Assembly (NCBI GenBank): GCA_020698575.1
Contig: CM036241.1
Span: forward strand, 30,837,416 to 30,901,415
Source: Bostrychus sinensis
Lineage: Eukaryota > Chordata > Actinopteri > Gobiiformes > Eleotridae
Direction of reading: 5' to 3'
DNA: 64,000 nt
Shown: positions 12,234 to 25,001 of the stretch, piece after piece
Layout of the letters: each line of letters opens with the position of its first letter
How positions within the stretch are numbered: the stretch's first letter is position 1
Notes under the pieces: generated by a model
Seen by the model: the letters and a program-made list of their open reading frames with translations, nothing else
Database searches by the model: none
What the model was told of the DNA's origin: nothing
Made by a program: the position numbers and the translations under genes

Positions 12234-12558
12234 TTGAACTTCACTATGTCAAAATAGTATATCAAAACATTGCTAAATATTGTTATCACAATTTTAAACA
12301 ACTTTATCGCATATGGCTTGTTTTTCTTTCTTCTACTGTGCAGCCCAAAAACTGAAATTTGGAGCTTACCTGAAATGTTTAGCACATTGTTTAGCACCAA
12401 TGTAAACAAGCAATTATCTGCCCCGTTAAAAATCACGTGCTGCCATGACGTATCCAGCACTAAAATGACACTGGCTGAATGTACAGTATATGTATGTTTA
12501 CTTCAAAAATTTGAATTGAATTTGAATTTGTGTTTACTTCTCTGCAAGCTAAGAGTTA

Positions 12559-12684
12559 GCTGTTCTGGCTACCACTCACCACTCACTGATGGTCAGAGCG
12601 GTGTGAATGAAAATTACACCAAATTGTAAAGCGTCTTTGAGTGTCTAGAAAAGTGGTATATTATTATTATTATTATTATTATTA
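12559..12684 (+). mobile_element. 3' fragment of the ATT-tailed tRNA-SINE
   Basis: The tail module GTCTTTGAGTGTCTAGAAAA, GTGGTATATT and an (ATT)n run at about 12659-12682 match the 3' end of the SINE family. The tRNA-like head is missing. Confidence 0.6.
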
Positions 12685-12927
12685 CATAAAAAATTGGAGC
12701 CATAGGGTTAATAGCTACATGTTTTTACTATGTATGTTCTAAACTAGCAACCTACTTGATTGACTTGGCTGAATCTGTTGGAGAAATGCAACCAATAGCA
12801 ATGCAATTACTGTGAAGCTGATGTGGCACTAAACTTTCCTCATCAGCTGCAGCAGGATTATCTAGAAAAAAGTCAGCCCAAATCACAACCCCCAATATAA
12901 TGTAGTTAGCTGAATAAACTTTTTTAT
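12685..12927. other. Unannotated spacer between SINE copies
   Basis: AT-rich sequence between a plus-strand SINE tail and a minus-strand SINE tail. Nothing recognised. Confidence 0.3.
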
Positions 12928-12929
12928 AC

Positions 12930-12968
<39 letters not shown>

Positions 12969-13240
12969 GGTATTAGATTTATATTGCACTTTTTAAGCCT
13001 AAGGCTTCTCAAAGCGCTTCACATTAGTCCATTATTCATTCCCTCCTCAGTCACACTCAGACAACATTTCAACATTTTATGCCTACAGCCTCTCTGACCA
13101 CCACCAAACACACAATCACCAGTGCCACAGACACTGGAGAGTGAAGACACCTGCAGTATGCAGTGTTGGTATTGGGGATCAAGCCGCCAGCCTTCCAGTT
13201 AGTGGGCAAACGGCTCTACCTACCGAGGTACCGCTGCCCC
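12928..13240 (-). mobile_element. Full-length tRNA-derived SINE with ATT tail
   Basis: The best preserved minus-strand copy. The head at 13240 reads GGGGCAGCGGTACCTCGGTA on the minus strand (A-box-like TACCTCGGTAGGTAGAGC), then TTGATCCCCAATACC (B-box-like) and GGTGGTGGTCAGAGAGG. The 3' module GAAGCGCTTTGAGAAGCC precedes an (ATT)n tail at 12928-12967. The tail confirms orientation. Confidence 0.75.
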
Positions 13241-13335
13241 TATTAAACCTTAGGCTATTGACACATTACAATTAGGAGCAAATGGAGTTTCAGATAGTGT
13301 TTTATGTGAATTATTTTCAGTGTCGGGGAAAGCAA

Positions 13336-13440
13336 CAAAAAAAGGGCATCTGGTGTAAAACCCATGCCAAATTATATATACATATGACTGCACAATAACC
13401 TAATGTGGCAAAACAAAAGAAAAGAAGAAAGAAATGACTG
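13336..13440 (+). repeat. SINE 3' fragment (AGCCAGTGTA family)
   Basis: AGGGCATCTGGTGTAAAA, CATGCCAAATTA and a terminal AAAGAAAAGAAGAAAGAAA match the 3' half of the family. Confidence 0.5.
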
Positions 13441-14378
13441 GAACTGTATCTATAGTCAAACTCTCTCATGTTCGATCACATTAGCTTATGTTCACTAAAG
13501 CTGTTTACTTGATGCTTACAAACAGATTCAGTGTTTCTCTGCCAGAGCTTATCCTGCAGGACCTACTGACCAAAACGTTAGCAACCAGCATACTAATCAC
13601 CGCTGCTCAAGTCCAAAATATAACACGTGTTAACCTAATTCACGTTGCACTGGGTCCTGCCTGACACAGCCGGGTCAGCTCTGCTAAAGGCACCCTATTG
13701 TATACAGGGGAACAGGACCAAACCAGAACTCTGCGGCCTGTCACTATTTATTATAATACAGAATGGTCTGATTGATGAGCTCAGCTGACTTGCACATTTT
13801 GCATCACCGGAGTTCAGCTGGATGAAAACCAAAAAATACCACATTGCATAATTTTTCTGCTGTTTGTTTGGGGTTGGCAGATATTCAGGGAAAGGCTCTA
13901 ATGCTGTCAGCTGTCATGAAAAGATGCAAGAGAGACTAATGACTTATCAAAAAATAAAAATATAAACTCCAATATAAACAGTAGCTTATTACATATTGTT
14001 AGCATATCGTCATATGAATGGTATGGACAAACGCAAGCTTGTTACTAGAAGACAATGTTTGCCCTATGACAGCAAGTATTTGGCCAGTCGCCACATTGGC
14101 TGTTGTCAAATTGTAAACACCAAATCAATAGCAGAGAAAAATCCAAGGCAAAGTGTGCATAATTATTGACAAAGTATTTACACAGTGTTCAATGAGAGGG
14201 AGTTGAGTCAAAATACCAGATTGAGATGATGTTGGCGGTTTACTATCATGGCTTAAATAACATTACACTTTTCCTCATTAGGGGTCATGGGTGGCTATGA
14301 GAACCTAGCTCAGCAACTATTGGCCTTAGGAGGGGTACACCCTGGGCAATGACCAGTTAGTGGCAAGGCTGAAACTTA
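13441..14378. other. Unannotated DNA
   Basis: No exon or complete repeat is seen. A fish SINE-tail-like piece may lie at 14285-14350. Confidence 0.25.
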
Positions 14379-14720
14379 AGGCTACGTTCAGACTTCAGGC
14401 AAAAGTGGCCTAAATCAGATTTTTTTGCCCATATGTGGCCCATGTCTGATTTTGTAATGAGCGTAAACAGCACAAATCGGCTTGTTTAAAATCCGACCCA
14501 GGGCACTTTCATATGTGGTACTAAATCAGATCTGTATCGGATCTATTACAATGTAAATTCAGTCTGAACAGCCAATTCGCATTTCATCTGGCTTTTTATG
14601 TCACTGAAATGCAGTGCAGAAGGCACAACTCTGCACTGGAAATGGTGGAAACTGGCCAGATCACATGAAAACACGCATGGATGGCAGACACACTGATGGC
14701 GCTATTCAATGGAAAAAAGT
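14379..14720. mobile_element. DNA-transposon (MITE) left-end fragment
   Basis: It starts GGCTACGTTCAGAC and continues with multiple ATCAGAT/ATCCGA words (CTAAATCAGATTTTTTTGCC, TGGCCCATGTCTGATTTT, AAATCCGACCCAGGGCAC). This is a familiar fish repeat whose intact copies end with an inverted AGGCTACGTTCA. The right end is absent here. The assignment rests on recognition of the family and was not searched. Confidence 0.5.
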
Positions 14721-17082
14721 GAGGTTTTGAACTTAATTGTATTTATGGAGACAATTCTGTTCTCTGTAAGCATAACTTGAGGGGTCATATAGTAACTGTA
14801 ATATTATTATTATTATTCAACATTTTTAAATTCCCCAATAGAGAATAAGTGTAGTAGCACTACAGTTGCTATGTACTATGTTTACTTCTACTTGAGGGAT
14901 ACCATAAAATTTTGAAGAATATTTACCATTCAATAACAAGAGAATAACAAAAACTCCTTTACTGATAAACAATAAACAAGTCACTACTTCAAATGTGGAA
15001 AGATGCTTATTATGACAGCTGAGCAGAATGATGTCATCTAAAGGGCCTGCAAGTCAACGTCTGTTTTTTCTTAATTAATATTCCAGGCCTAGATGACAGA
15101 ATAACAATTACATCTCTTCTGTAATTTCAAACAAATCCATATGCTCAGTGACAGCTCAAACAAGCTAATGACACATCTGAACACACAACACATGAGTCAT
15201 AAAACAACACAATCGAAGGCTTGATAAGACATGTCAACAGAGAGTACAAACAGCTGCTTCCCAAACAAGTAAACATTATACTTGAACCTTTCTAACCCAA
15301 ATATTTGTGTATCATCAAAGGCTATAGCCACACTTCACTTTGTAGACAGATCTGATCCTGTATGATGCTAGCGACAGGTCAGAGGTGAACAAAGCCCTGG
15401 ATTACCTGCAGACAGTGGGCAAACGGGGGGGATTTACATCACTCTTCCCTGACACAATGTAAGCTTCTTGTTTCAGTGGGGCATTAAGGCAGTACTAGCA
15501 TGTGGTCTGATCCTGTAGGGCAGTGGTACGTTTACCACTGGTTCTACACAGGCTTTTGCAGTTCAATTTAGAGAGTTTTATTCCAGTTTTAGACTTGCTC
15601 AGAATTAAAATTAAAACTGAAATTGAATTGAATATGGTATGAATATGGTACTCTGAAAGCCAAATATTTTCCAAGGAGGTACTTTGGAAGTGGTAAGTTC
15701 TGACAATCATAGGGTGCATGTTTAAGCACTGAAGTTACACAGAAAAAAAAAGGATTTAAGCACAGCATAAGGCCAATTCATAGGCTCAGAGGCAGAAAGT
15801 GGTAAGAAAATGGACACTTTTGAACAAATGATGATCATTAGCACTTCTCAAGGCAAACGACTGCTCTCGTCCACAAAAACACAATTCATCTGCGAATGGT
15901 TGTTTTAGAAGCAGGGAAATGGGGACGGTTTAGACAAGATGCTCTGTCAGCTTGATAGCTTAAAATGAGCCATATTTGTCAACAGGAGGAAAGCTCTCTA
16001 TTGAGTTAAGAGCATAGCAATGAAATGCAATATCTATTTAATATAATCTTGATTATTTTTATGGTAGTGTGGTTATTATATTGTATACAATCAATAAATA
16101 ACTAAATAAATAAATTGTTAATAATCCTTAAACTAAGCCTTGCTCATTCTAAAGAATAATTGGCCCTCTTTCAAACAATCTTTGTTGGATTATAAGTTGT
16201 ACTGAAGCCCAGAATGGGCAAACTTTATAGTTAAGTAGCATTTAGAGCACAATTTGCCAAATTGATTTCTGAGAACTGCAATGCATTTTAAAAATGCCAA
16301 ATGAACACAAGCCATCTCTGTAATACTTTCCTCAATGCCATTTCCAACCAAAAAAGGCAGCCGTTTTGCACTAAAAGCATATACTTCAAAATTATGCTTT
16401 TTGATATTTAACAATAATTGCATTGAACGGCTTTAGTGAGATTTGGTGAGCATTGTGGCTTCGCATCCCACTATTTCTCAGTCAAGACAAGGCTGAACTA
16501 AAAAAGCTGCCATTGCATTGTGTGTGCAGTGTTTGACAAAGACACGTCAATGCACCCCACAGAGTTAAGCTGGACAAATCAATAGCACAATTAAGTGAAC
16601 ATTTTACAATGAACGCATCATCTTTTTGTTTTTGGCCTTGTTCACAAACATGTTTTACAGGTTATTAAACATGTCCTTAAAGTTGTTGCATTTGACAAAA
16701 GGTGTTTACGACATGCACAGTATTCTGACTGCGGATTATCTGTGAAAAAGACCAAGACCATAAATGGTCATTATCAAGCTCCCATTTGGTTGGTCTGCAC
16801 TGCTTGTCAACCTTGTGCAATAGCAGCTGATAAAACAGAAAAAGTTATTTCACCTCTGTCTTTGTCTGACAAAGAGAGAAGCAAAGTGAAACACTGGCAA
16901 AGCATTTATGCAATGTTGAATGAGGTGGAGATAATAGCAGGATTTCATCAGTCTGAAAATGAACTCAAAGCTAGAATTTAGCTAAAGGTCAGCTCTGAAC
17001 TTGTATTCTATGTATTACTACTCTGACATGGCAAATTGCCAGTAATTCCCCTCTTTAATACAATAAGAGCAGAAAAGGTATC
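14721..17082. other. Unannotated AT-rich DNA
   Basis: No supportable gene. There is a short ATT run at 14803-14815 and scattered A/T tracts. Open frames up to about 79 codons have no domain, splice context or composition change. Confidence 0.3.
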
Positions 17083-17180
17083 TAATTCAGCCACAAAGAA
17101 TCACAAGCCAGTGTATTCCTTGTTCCAGATATATAATGATAGGGTCAGGAAGAACATCTGGTGTAAAAATGTATGCAGAT
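17083..17180 (+). repeat. SINE copy, truncated (AGCCAGTGTA family)
   Basis: CAGCCACAAAGAATCACAAG, CCAGTGTATTCCTTG and GAACATCTGGTGTAAAAATG match the family body. The 3' tail is lost. Confidence 0.55.
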
Positions 17181-17436
17181 TACTACAAACTAGACAGGTG
17201 ATTTGATGCAGAGGGCCCAGAATAATTACCTTGCACGCTGGACTGCCGTGAGTTCACAAACTCAGAAAAATCCATAAAGTCATCAGTGATTTGTTTGGGT
17301 CCACACCAGTGGCAATGCGGGCCAATGGAGTGGCAGTACTGTCATAAATGTGCAGGTTTTAGGTTTGCAGACAGCAACAAGAAGTTTAAGTAATATTATC
17401 AACATGATGACGTGGAAAAACATTTGCCTGGAAATT

Positions 17437-17470
17437 CCAGACTCACCGCTGTACCAGTGGATGAGTCTGG
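17437..17470. repeat. Subterminal hairpin at the left MITE end
   Basis: CCAGACTCACCGCTG pairs with CAGTGGATGAGTCTGG apart from one bulged base and one mismatch, with a TAC loop. It mirrors the hairpin at the right end. Confidence 0.8.
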
Positions 17471-17823
17471 TCGCCTTACAATCAATTCGATTTCTAGGGC
17501 GGAGCAAACCCGAATTAACGGACAGCGGCGTTAGCCAATCAGAAAATGGCGGACGTGACGTTAACAAAGCGACAACAAAGTAAGAAAGTAAACAAACGGA
17601 GTAGTGAAGCCACGAGGGAGGAACGAAGGAGTTATTTCAACATTACCGTACCATATCGCTGACTGAAACAAACTCTCGGCTCCTCGGTGCGCCATCTTGA
17701 TTGTTGTCGGCGAGGAGACGCGTACGAGTGACGTTGCTCGCGAAGAACACGTGACTTAAATAAACCAATCAAAATGCACGGTACGCTTGGGATTTGAGTA
17801 AACCACTGCGGACGGCGTGGTGA

Positions 17824-17871
17824 CCAGACTGATATTTCTCTGTAGAATAACACAGAGACATATCAGTCTGG
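17824..17871. repeat. Subterminal hairpin, 20 bp arms
   Basis: The arms CCAGACTGATATTTCTCTGT (17824-17843) and ACAGAGACATATCAGTCTGG (17852-17871) pair at 19 of 20 positions around an 8 nt loop. They lie directly next to the right terminal inverted repeat and share the CCAGACT word with it. Confidence 0.9.
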
Positions 17872-17893
17872 ATTTTCCAGGCAAGAAAAACAT

Positions 17894-20800
17894 AACATAT
17901 GCTGCTATACATTTACAAAAACAGCTCAAATCTGTGCAAAAATAGCATCTTTATGGGTTAACATTATTTCAGTCTGCTTTTTTCCAGATAGAAAAAGAAG
18001 AAAAAGCCGAGAGGTAAGTGGAAGAAACATAGGAAAGGTAGCTGGGTGTAATCGGCATCAGGATGGAAAAAAAATGGAAGTAGAGCTATAAAGCTAGGAT
18101 ATAGGTATATTAGGATGGGATATTATGATTTTTAAAAATGCAATATGGCAAGATAAAAGAATATAACCAAACATAATGTACAAATGTTAAAAGGCTATTT
18201 TTTTATCTTATAGCCCATCCTTATCAAACTATTCCAAAGTTCCTGCTTCCTGACTATGCTGCATGCTAAAGCCTTTTCATACTTGAACTAAATCCATGAA
18301 CATGTGATAAGCAGGTAATAACACTAATCTGTTAAACCCACTGCGACTGTCCAGACACTGCCAATGGTTCCTGTGTTAAGGGGATATGTACTGGTGCATC
18401 AGGTGGTCAGAAACTATAGTACAGTAGCAGGCCCTATTGTGAACTCTTGAACTCTACTTTCTCAGATAATTAAACCCAGCACAGTAGTGGGCTCCCAGTG
18501 CGTAAGAAGCTTATGTGATCTAGACCTAGTCATCTGTATTCCTGTCCTACGTCCCATTACGCCAACTCTGAGGGACTATAACTCACCCGTTTCCCCCCAA
18601 ACAACTCATTCATGTCCTGCCAGGGCTCAAAAAATAATATATTTTACAACGTTTCACGCCGGTATAACCTCCATTTACTCGCCATCTTTGTTATGATGAG
18701 ATGGCTCCTTTTTACACTTTAGGGAGCATTTTTACGGGGCATTTATTTCCTAACATAATGAGTTGATTGCTCGCCGTTACATCAGCAGAACAGCGTGTAC
18801 CTGGAGGTCTGGATGTGCAAAAAAAAAAAAAAAAAAAAGGTTTAAAGCCTTGAAAAGATACGTTTTGCCTTTTTTCAGATGATTTTCCGACTTTCCTCCA
18901 AAGACTTCAGTATCATATCTTCGCTGTGGCCCATTCGGAAACAGATAACAGTGTTTGGAATGGTTATTCCTGTGACATTTCTTTCTTTGGTGGTTTTTAT
19001 ATAAGATCTGAAAAATGGGAGGCCTGTATTCACAAAGATTCACAAGAGAGCCACGAAGCTATAAAAGTAGAATTGGCCACATTGAGATAGTCTTTTTGGA
19101 CACAAGTAAAAGGCCACTGCTGCAAGCAAAGATTATACAGCAACAGCGTGTACTAGAATTTATTTAGAGGCTTTCTATGGCTAAAGAGACAGCTTAGTTA
19201 GAGAGAAATTAAGAGAAATTATGTGGATTTGATCCTTTGAATTCTTTATTTCAAATATTTAAGCATCTATCCAAATTTAAGTATAGATCATTGTGTCGCG
19301 GTAGCTCATAGTGAATAAATGTGAGAGGCTTTCTGTTGGTGTATATAAGTGTTGGCCTCCCCCTAACTGATTCATTGTGTAAACCATCTCAGGCCCATAG
19401 TTGCTGGAGTAGGCTCATGTGCAATGGTTCCTTCACATAAACAGAACAGACATAACAGGCACCAGGGTCACCAAAATAGTCATTTTTGCACTGTATTTTT
19501 GAGTCACAATGCACACATAACGAATAGCAGAAAACATATTTTATCCGATCAGTCTTATAAATGCTAGATGCCTTTTGAGATGCACATACACATAACTTTG
19601 CAGCAGTATAGTTGCAGGATATGTTTATTGGATGTAAATGTTAAACTAGTGTTGCTTTATATGTTCACCCTGATTCTGTTAAGTGAGAGGTATTTTTGTT
19701 CCTACTTTGAGGTCTTGAGGTCATATTCTAAAGTTGCTGACCAATGGAGCTTTGACTTTAAAATATTGTAAATGGAAAAAGCAATGTAACTTACTGGATA
19801 CATAAGCACTGGCAAAACACTTAAGGAGGCTGTGGTAGTGAAGTAATTGCAATGCACATGTACTATGAGATCCCAGTGACCAATTAGAGTACAATATGGG
19901 CTAGAGGTGAAAAATTAGTGACTCATCTAAAAGTACTTTATAATACTTTACATTTTAAAATACCTTAATTAAAACTTCACAACAAAGTAAATAAATTGTT
20001 GTACTTGATATTTGAATCTCTCTTATCTTATACACTGAAAACTAGTCACGGCCTGTAGTGTCAGCATGGCCTGATTGGAGCCTGCTGTCCAGTTCCTGGG
20101 TGGGGTTATTGGTCCATCTGCTCCATGCAGCACACTGACATACACAACTTTCGTTTATTCTAGTCCAATCTGTCTGTTTATTTAGAGAAGAGGGTTAGCC
20201 CATAACACGCCCTGGCCTCTAGGCCCCAACTGTTACAGTCATCCGCTTAATCTCCATTTTAAACCTGGGATATCCTTTCATTTTTGTCTCTCTTTTTTGG
20301 CGTCTTTGTTTGGTGTCCTCTCTGTTTCCCTATCTGAAGTTTTGTCTCACTCTTGAGTCATTTTACTGCCGTAATGATGCTTTGAGTCCCCCGCTAAGTC
20401 CCTGGCCAATGTAAACAGGGGCTTAGACTGAGCCAGCCTGCAGTAAGTGTCACTTCTAATCTACTGCTAAACCAAGATGGGTCAGCAGAGAGCGTGTACT
20501 GTCCTGGTAACAGCGCGCCCAAATTGTCAGAGTGGAACAATGCTGATTTTACTAGCTTACTCAGTGTAGAACAGTAGATTGAAAAATGGAAAGGTATACA
20601 GAAAAGATAATGTGGGAGAGATGATCACAACAAATTGTTTATCCTGCGGTACACCACTCTTGATTGAAGTAGAGGCAGTAAAATGCAAGATAGCTGCTGC
20701 TGCTTCATACAAAGTCCTTATACTACACGGTCTATGAGAATTGTGCAGAGTTTTGTGCTAGGTTTTATAATTGTTACGATGTCCAATCAAATAGGGAACT

Positions 20801-22704
20801 ATGGACAATGAAACACAGGAGCAGCATGGATTCTTTTTTTTTATTTACTGTGAAAGGCTGCATATATTTTTTAACATTGCTCAATGACAGAGTTTGTATG
20901 TAAAATATATTATTTAATGTAAGGCTGTACGCCCGACATGCACATGCCTGCATATAGACCTGCAATGTATATGCAATCTGCAATAACCATGTTGCTATGT
21001 TGAATCACCATTTAAATAAATTGAATTTGAATAAATTGGAGAAGTGTAGGAGTCTGTTACATGAAGTACCATCATTAAGTGTTTTAGTATGGACATTGCA
21101 ATTGGTGTTAGTATTGAAATGAATGCTGTGCTGCCCTAAAATGAAATCACATTTGCTATAAGAACTGCACTATTCTTTGCAGGAATTTATGGGCCAGCAC
21201 GCTAACCTTTAATTTTCACTAAATCCCAAGAGAAAAAAGCTGTAGTTAGTAGCAGTAGTAGCAGAAGTAATTGTAGCAAGTCATATAATATTTGACAAGA
21301 CATTAAATTTCTTCCTAAAAGTATATGGGTTATTGCATGCTGCACAACCATATGCCACTGCAATAAGGAAAAAAATCTATCTAAAGTCTATCTTAGTATA
21401 ATAAAATGACTGAAAAGTCCAACATCAAAATACAATACAAAAGAGACTTTGTACCTTCAAGTAGATTAAAGTTGTTTACAAACCTTACAGGCCTCCTAAA
21501 GCCAAACAAACCAGTGAGAAAGTCCCTACAGTGCAGGTAATTAGACCAAGGCACTGAGGCCCAGCAGGATGCACAGCTAAATGATCTATAGCTTTCATAA
21601 ATGTGCAGTAGAGCCTCACTGCCTACATCTGTGGCTCCTTTTAACTAACCCTGATCTGTTAGCAAGCACTCCTGGGAGCGGCAAACTCAAGTCTAGACAC
21701 TAGCTTCACCCATGTTAATATTTTAGTAGAAAGACTTTAAAGAGAAATCACGGCTTAAGAGTAATGGCTGAGACTCATTTGAAAACCTGAAGACCAATTG
21801 TGGTAATACTGTAGCAAGCATGTACATAGGTTTGTGGAATTCCTGTCACATTGAGTCACAGCATTCACAGTAAATGAGATTGTGAAGGTCTGCTGAAAAG
21901 ATGATTATAAAATTGCTGGCACATTCTGGTATAACCGCTTTAAACTGCAGCCTTGGCAGGATGAGGCACATAGAATGCTCTACTGGAGACCTATAGATGT
22001 ACTATAAAACATTAAAGGACTCCTCCCAAACAGCTAATGAAAATTCATAGCAGTCACGTTTAAACAGCAAGGCCACACAGAGAGACAGGTTCAACAACGC
22101 TAGCAGAAACTCAGCTTTGAAGTTCAACAGCTGCCTTCCTCAAATCTAAGAGCTCTTTTGCATCTGTGGTGAACTGGATCAAAGTACGGCTCTGCAGGAA
22201 GTCGTACAATATATTTCATAACCACATATGTAAAATATTGAGACGACAAAGTGGAGTGTAGGTGTGGGAAGGTATTTCTATCAAATAAAAAAGTGCTGAG
22301 ATGAGAATGTGAGTTACCGTGCCGACCATGCTTTCCACAACAATGTGAGGAAAAAAGCTTGACAATGTCGACAATGCCCCCCCCCCAACCGAAGTCCTTC
22401 CTGAACCCGAACGCCATGAGCTCACTTCCTGTTCACTCTGCTTCACCGACTGGCTTCTGTTCTCTCAAGACACACAGACACAAGAGTGAACTACAAACAC
22501 TGCACTGAGTTTAGGCCAGGACAAAGTCTAGAACAGCATTAAGACAATATTAAAAAGAGTACAAGGGGCCCCAATGGTATTTATCATTTATACGAGTTAA
22601 TTAAAATCTTTAAAGGACAACTCTGTCAAGGAACGCAGACGATGCATGCCTGCTACTGTAACACAGTATTTCCTATACATTTACATGAACATACAAGATT
22701 GTGT
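17894..22704. other. Unannotated DNA with possible conserved non-coding islands
   Basis: A 20 bp poly-A is at 18819-18838. Complex, GC-richer islands at about 18480-18800 and 20380-20530 look unlike the surrounding repeat-derived sequence and could be regulatory, but no conservation test is possible here. A fish SINE-tail fragment (CTCAGGCCCATAGTTGCTG) is at about 19385-19430. A 10-base C run is at 22377-22386. No supportable exons. Confidence 0.3.
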
Positions 22705-22760
22705 ACCATTGCAAGATAGGGCAAAAGATGCTAACTCCAGCCACAAGGGGTGAGAAAAGG
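22705..22760 (+). repeat. SINE 5' fragment (AGCCAGTGTA family)
   Basis: ACCATTGCAAGATAGGGCAA followed by AACTCCAGCCACAAGGGGTG is the family head. It is truncated after about 55 bp. Confidence 0.5.
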
Positions 22761-22785
22761 AACAAATTATTAGATTTAGTGAATT

Positions 22786-23459
22786 CAGGGTTCTCGCAAC
22801 CCCCTTTTTTTGACTGGTAAACGGACATTTTCCCCCAGAAATGTTATTTTACCCCAGCTAGTACCTCATACTGTGAAGTTTCTGGTAGGAATACCAGCCA
22901 GTCAGGTCTGATATGCGGCAGTGCCATTAGATGCAAATCTTATCTACTGTAATCGGCGAATGTGGAATGTGTAAAGTTTAATAAAATTACATCTAGCCAG
23001 TCATATACGCCCCCCGAAAGAGGTAAACTTCCGTGACGTATAGTAGGTCACTATATTAGACGGAGTTCCCTGCGCAGTGACATGTGATCACAATGGCGGC
23101 CACAACAAGCACTCACCTTCCGATGTTGGGCAATGGTAAAAACAGCTGGGTATCCGTCACTTTTCAGATTGTTACGTGTGTTTGCTGGAGAGTTGTAAAT
23201 AAATCATTTTGTCACAAATGCATGGGGCCTCGAATTATGAAAAACTACGGAGAATAACCGGATTAAGGTATCTCAACAGCATGGTGTTTTATACATCAAA
23301 ATATCGCAAAGATGTGCTCAAAAAGGCCGTTTTCAGGTAGGGGAATACAAAACAGAGGAGGATAACTCCAGTGATGCCAAGGGGGCTTCGTGCACTACAC
23401 GCACAATGTTTATTAACATCTCCAATACGGACTTTTTTTTTTTTTTGGCGGAAACCCTG
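22786..23459. mobile_element. CpG-rich hAT-like non-autonomous element
   Basis: The ends CAGGGTTCTCGC and (inverted) CAGGGTTTCCGCC define a 674 bp element, with T-rich/A-rich tracts just inside each end (22803-22810; 23433-23446). The CAGGG terminus fits hAT elements. No clean 8 bp target duplication is visible. The interior is unusually rich in CpG, includes CACAATGGCGGCCAC, and contains no transposase frame. Confidence 0.6.
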
Positions 23460-24446
23460 GGATTCTTCTTTACCATTATAGGGTACGATTGATATAGCAT
23501 TTAGCCCTAGAAGATATTATATCAAACTCAGTTTTCCATACAAAAACAACTTTAAGTTCAAACTTTTTGTCATTTTGAACATTTTCAGTTTATAAAATTC
23601 AATTAATATGGATAAAATAGTTTTTGGGACTTGGCATGACTTCCTCATTACAGCACACCATGAGCTCAGTAAAACAAATTTGCAATTCCCCACGATTAAT
23701 TTTTAACCAAGGGCAAATGTGCCACTAAATTCTGCACCACTTTTACAAGATAATCCACGAGCTGGAGAGTGGCCATTAGCAAAGTCGGAAAAGCATACAA
23801 ATGAAATTAAACTGTGCAAAAAGTGGGCCTCTGATGTCCTGGTGCGAAAATACTGAGATACAGACCTCTAGGTCAGGCTTTTATCCTCTCGGTGAGCGGT
23901 CACATGAGGGGTCCACTATATCCGCATGTCCCAGCAGTAGGGGATTGATCCCTGTGGTTGGTGATCGCTTAAGTTTGTAAGGGGCTCAAATGTATGGCTT
24001 CAGGCTATCGAAATGGTGCTGTAGAAAGTTTGTAAGCTAAAAAAAAAGAAAGGCACACTGATTTTTCATTTTGTGTAATAAGTGTATGTAGACTAATAGT
24101 TTTGGTTGCTTTTAAAAAAAATCATAAATAGTGGAAAATAGCTTTTATGGGTTGTATTGTGGAATAAGTTATGAGCAATTTGCATCTGGGGTGAGCCAAC
24201 CCAAAGCCTGACTCGGCAAGAAGTAGTCAAACTATGACACGGCAGGAAGAAGTATATCAGACCTCATCTGTAAAATATGAGTGGTTTGTTGCCAGTCTAA
24301 GAGCTGGGCAGAGCAACACCGTCAGCAACCATCAATGTTCGACAACTTAGAGCCAAGGATAGAGCCACAAAATATGTAATGTGGAATATGTTTGGTAAAT
24401 CCTGCCAAACATATTGCTTTAGAGCTTAGTGTTTCCACAGAACTTC
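23460..24446. other. Unannotated AT-rich DNA
   Basis: Nothing recognised. Short frames only. Confidence 0.3.
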
Positions 24447-24471
24447 TTTTTTTTTTTTTTTTTTTTTTTTT
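24447..24471. repeat. 25-base poly-T tract
   Basis: Uninterrupted T run. It may be the reverse-strand poly-A tail of a retroposon, but no recognisable body is attached. Confidence 0.9.
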
Positions 24472-24639
24472 GAGGGAAAGGCATGGGGGGCTGGGGTGGG
24501 GCTTTGTTGGGTGAAAATATTACAATGTGATTCAAAGCTATATTTGATTGTCCCATTATTTGGACATTATTGTGGACCATTGTGGTTTCAATTGCCCTTA
24601 CCAAATTGATATTGCAAATTACCATCATGGCCTCTCCCA

Positions 24640-25001
24640 CAAACCCCCACCCACTCCAGGAAGCCCTGACCAATCAACAAAGCCTCTACATCCAGTCTGC
24701 TCTGATTCATTTATCCCAAAAACAGTGTACAGCTCTGTTTCCACTGATTCCTCACAGCTATTTTTTATTTTATATTATAATGGCTTCATACAACAAGTTC
24801 AAGGAAATAAACAGTTTTTTCCTCTGTTTCTGTTCAAAAGACCATAACAGAGCTGTACTCTGCTGCCCTCTGCTGGTCTCTTCACCTGTTTCTTTGTGGC
24901 ATTTTAGTCAGGTTGTAAAATGTGTAATGCTGTTCTAGAGGTAACCAACATTAGTTTAATAAGATAAATAAAACAATAATATAGTCCCTTTTTCTAGCTT
25001 G
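24640..25001 (+). mobile_element. TTAA-type MITE, copy F (second subfamily, 5' truncated)
   Basis: It matches the subfamily copy at 34561-35092 over CCAGGAAGCCCTGACCAATC, CTCTACATCCAGTCTGCTCT, CATTTATCCCAAAAACAGTG and GTTCAAGGAA. It ends in the degenerate terminus ATAATATAGTCCC. The 5' half is not recognisable. Confidence 0.55.

Larger units (their letters stand above)
17424..17884. mobile_element. Complete 461 bp MITE with 9 bp target duplication and subterminal hairpins
   Basis: The termini TTGCCTGGAAATTCCAGACT and (inverted) TTGCCTGGAAAATCCAGACT match at 19 of 20 positions. The element is flanked by perfect 9 bp direct repeats GAAAAACAT at 17415-17423 and 17885-17893. Just inside each end lies a strong hairpin (17437-17470 and 17824-17871). 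The body is CpG-rich relative to its surroundings and has no transposase frame. Nine-bp duplications are usual for Mutator-like and seen in Merlin-type elements, but the ends do not let me decide. The perfect duplication suggests a fairly recent insertion. Confidence 0.85.

Noticed and set aside
22124..22417. Minus-strand frame MAFGFRKDFGWGGG... with a possible donor
   Set aside because: It depends on reading through a 10-base C run, and no acceptor, domain or downstream exon could be paired with it.
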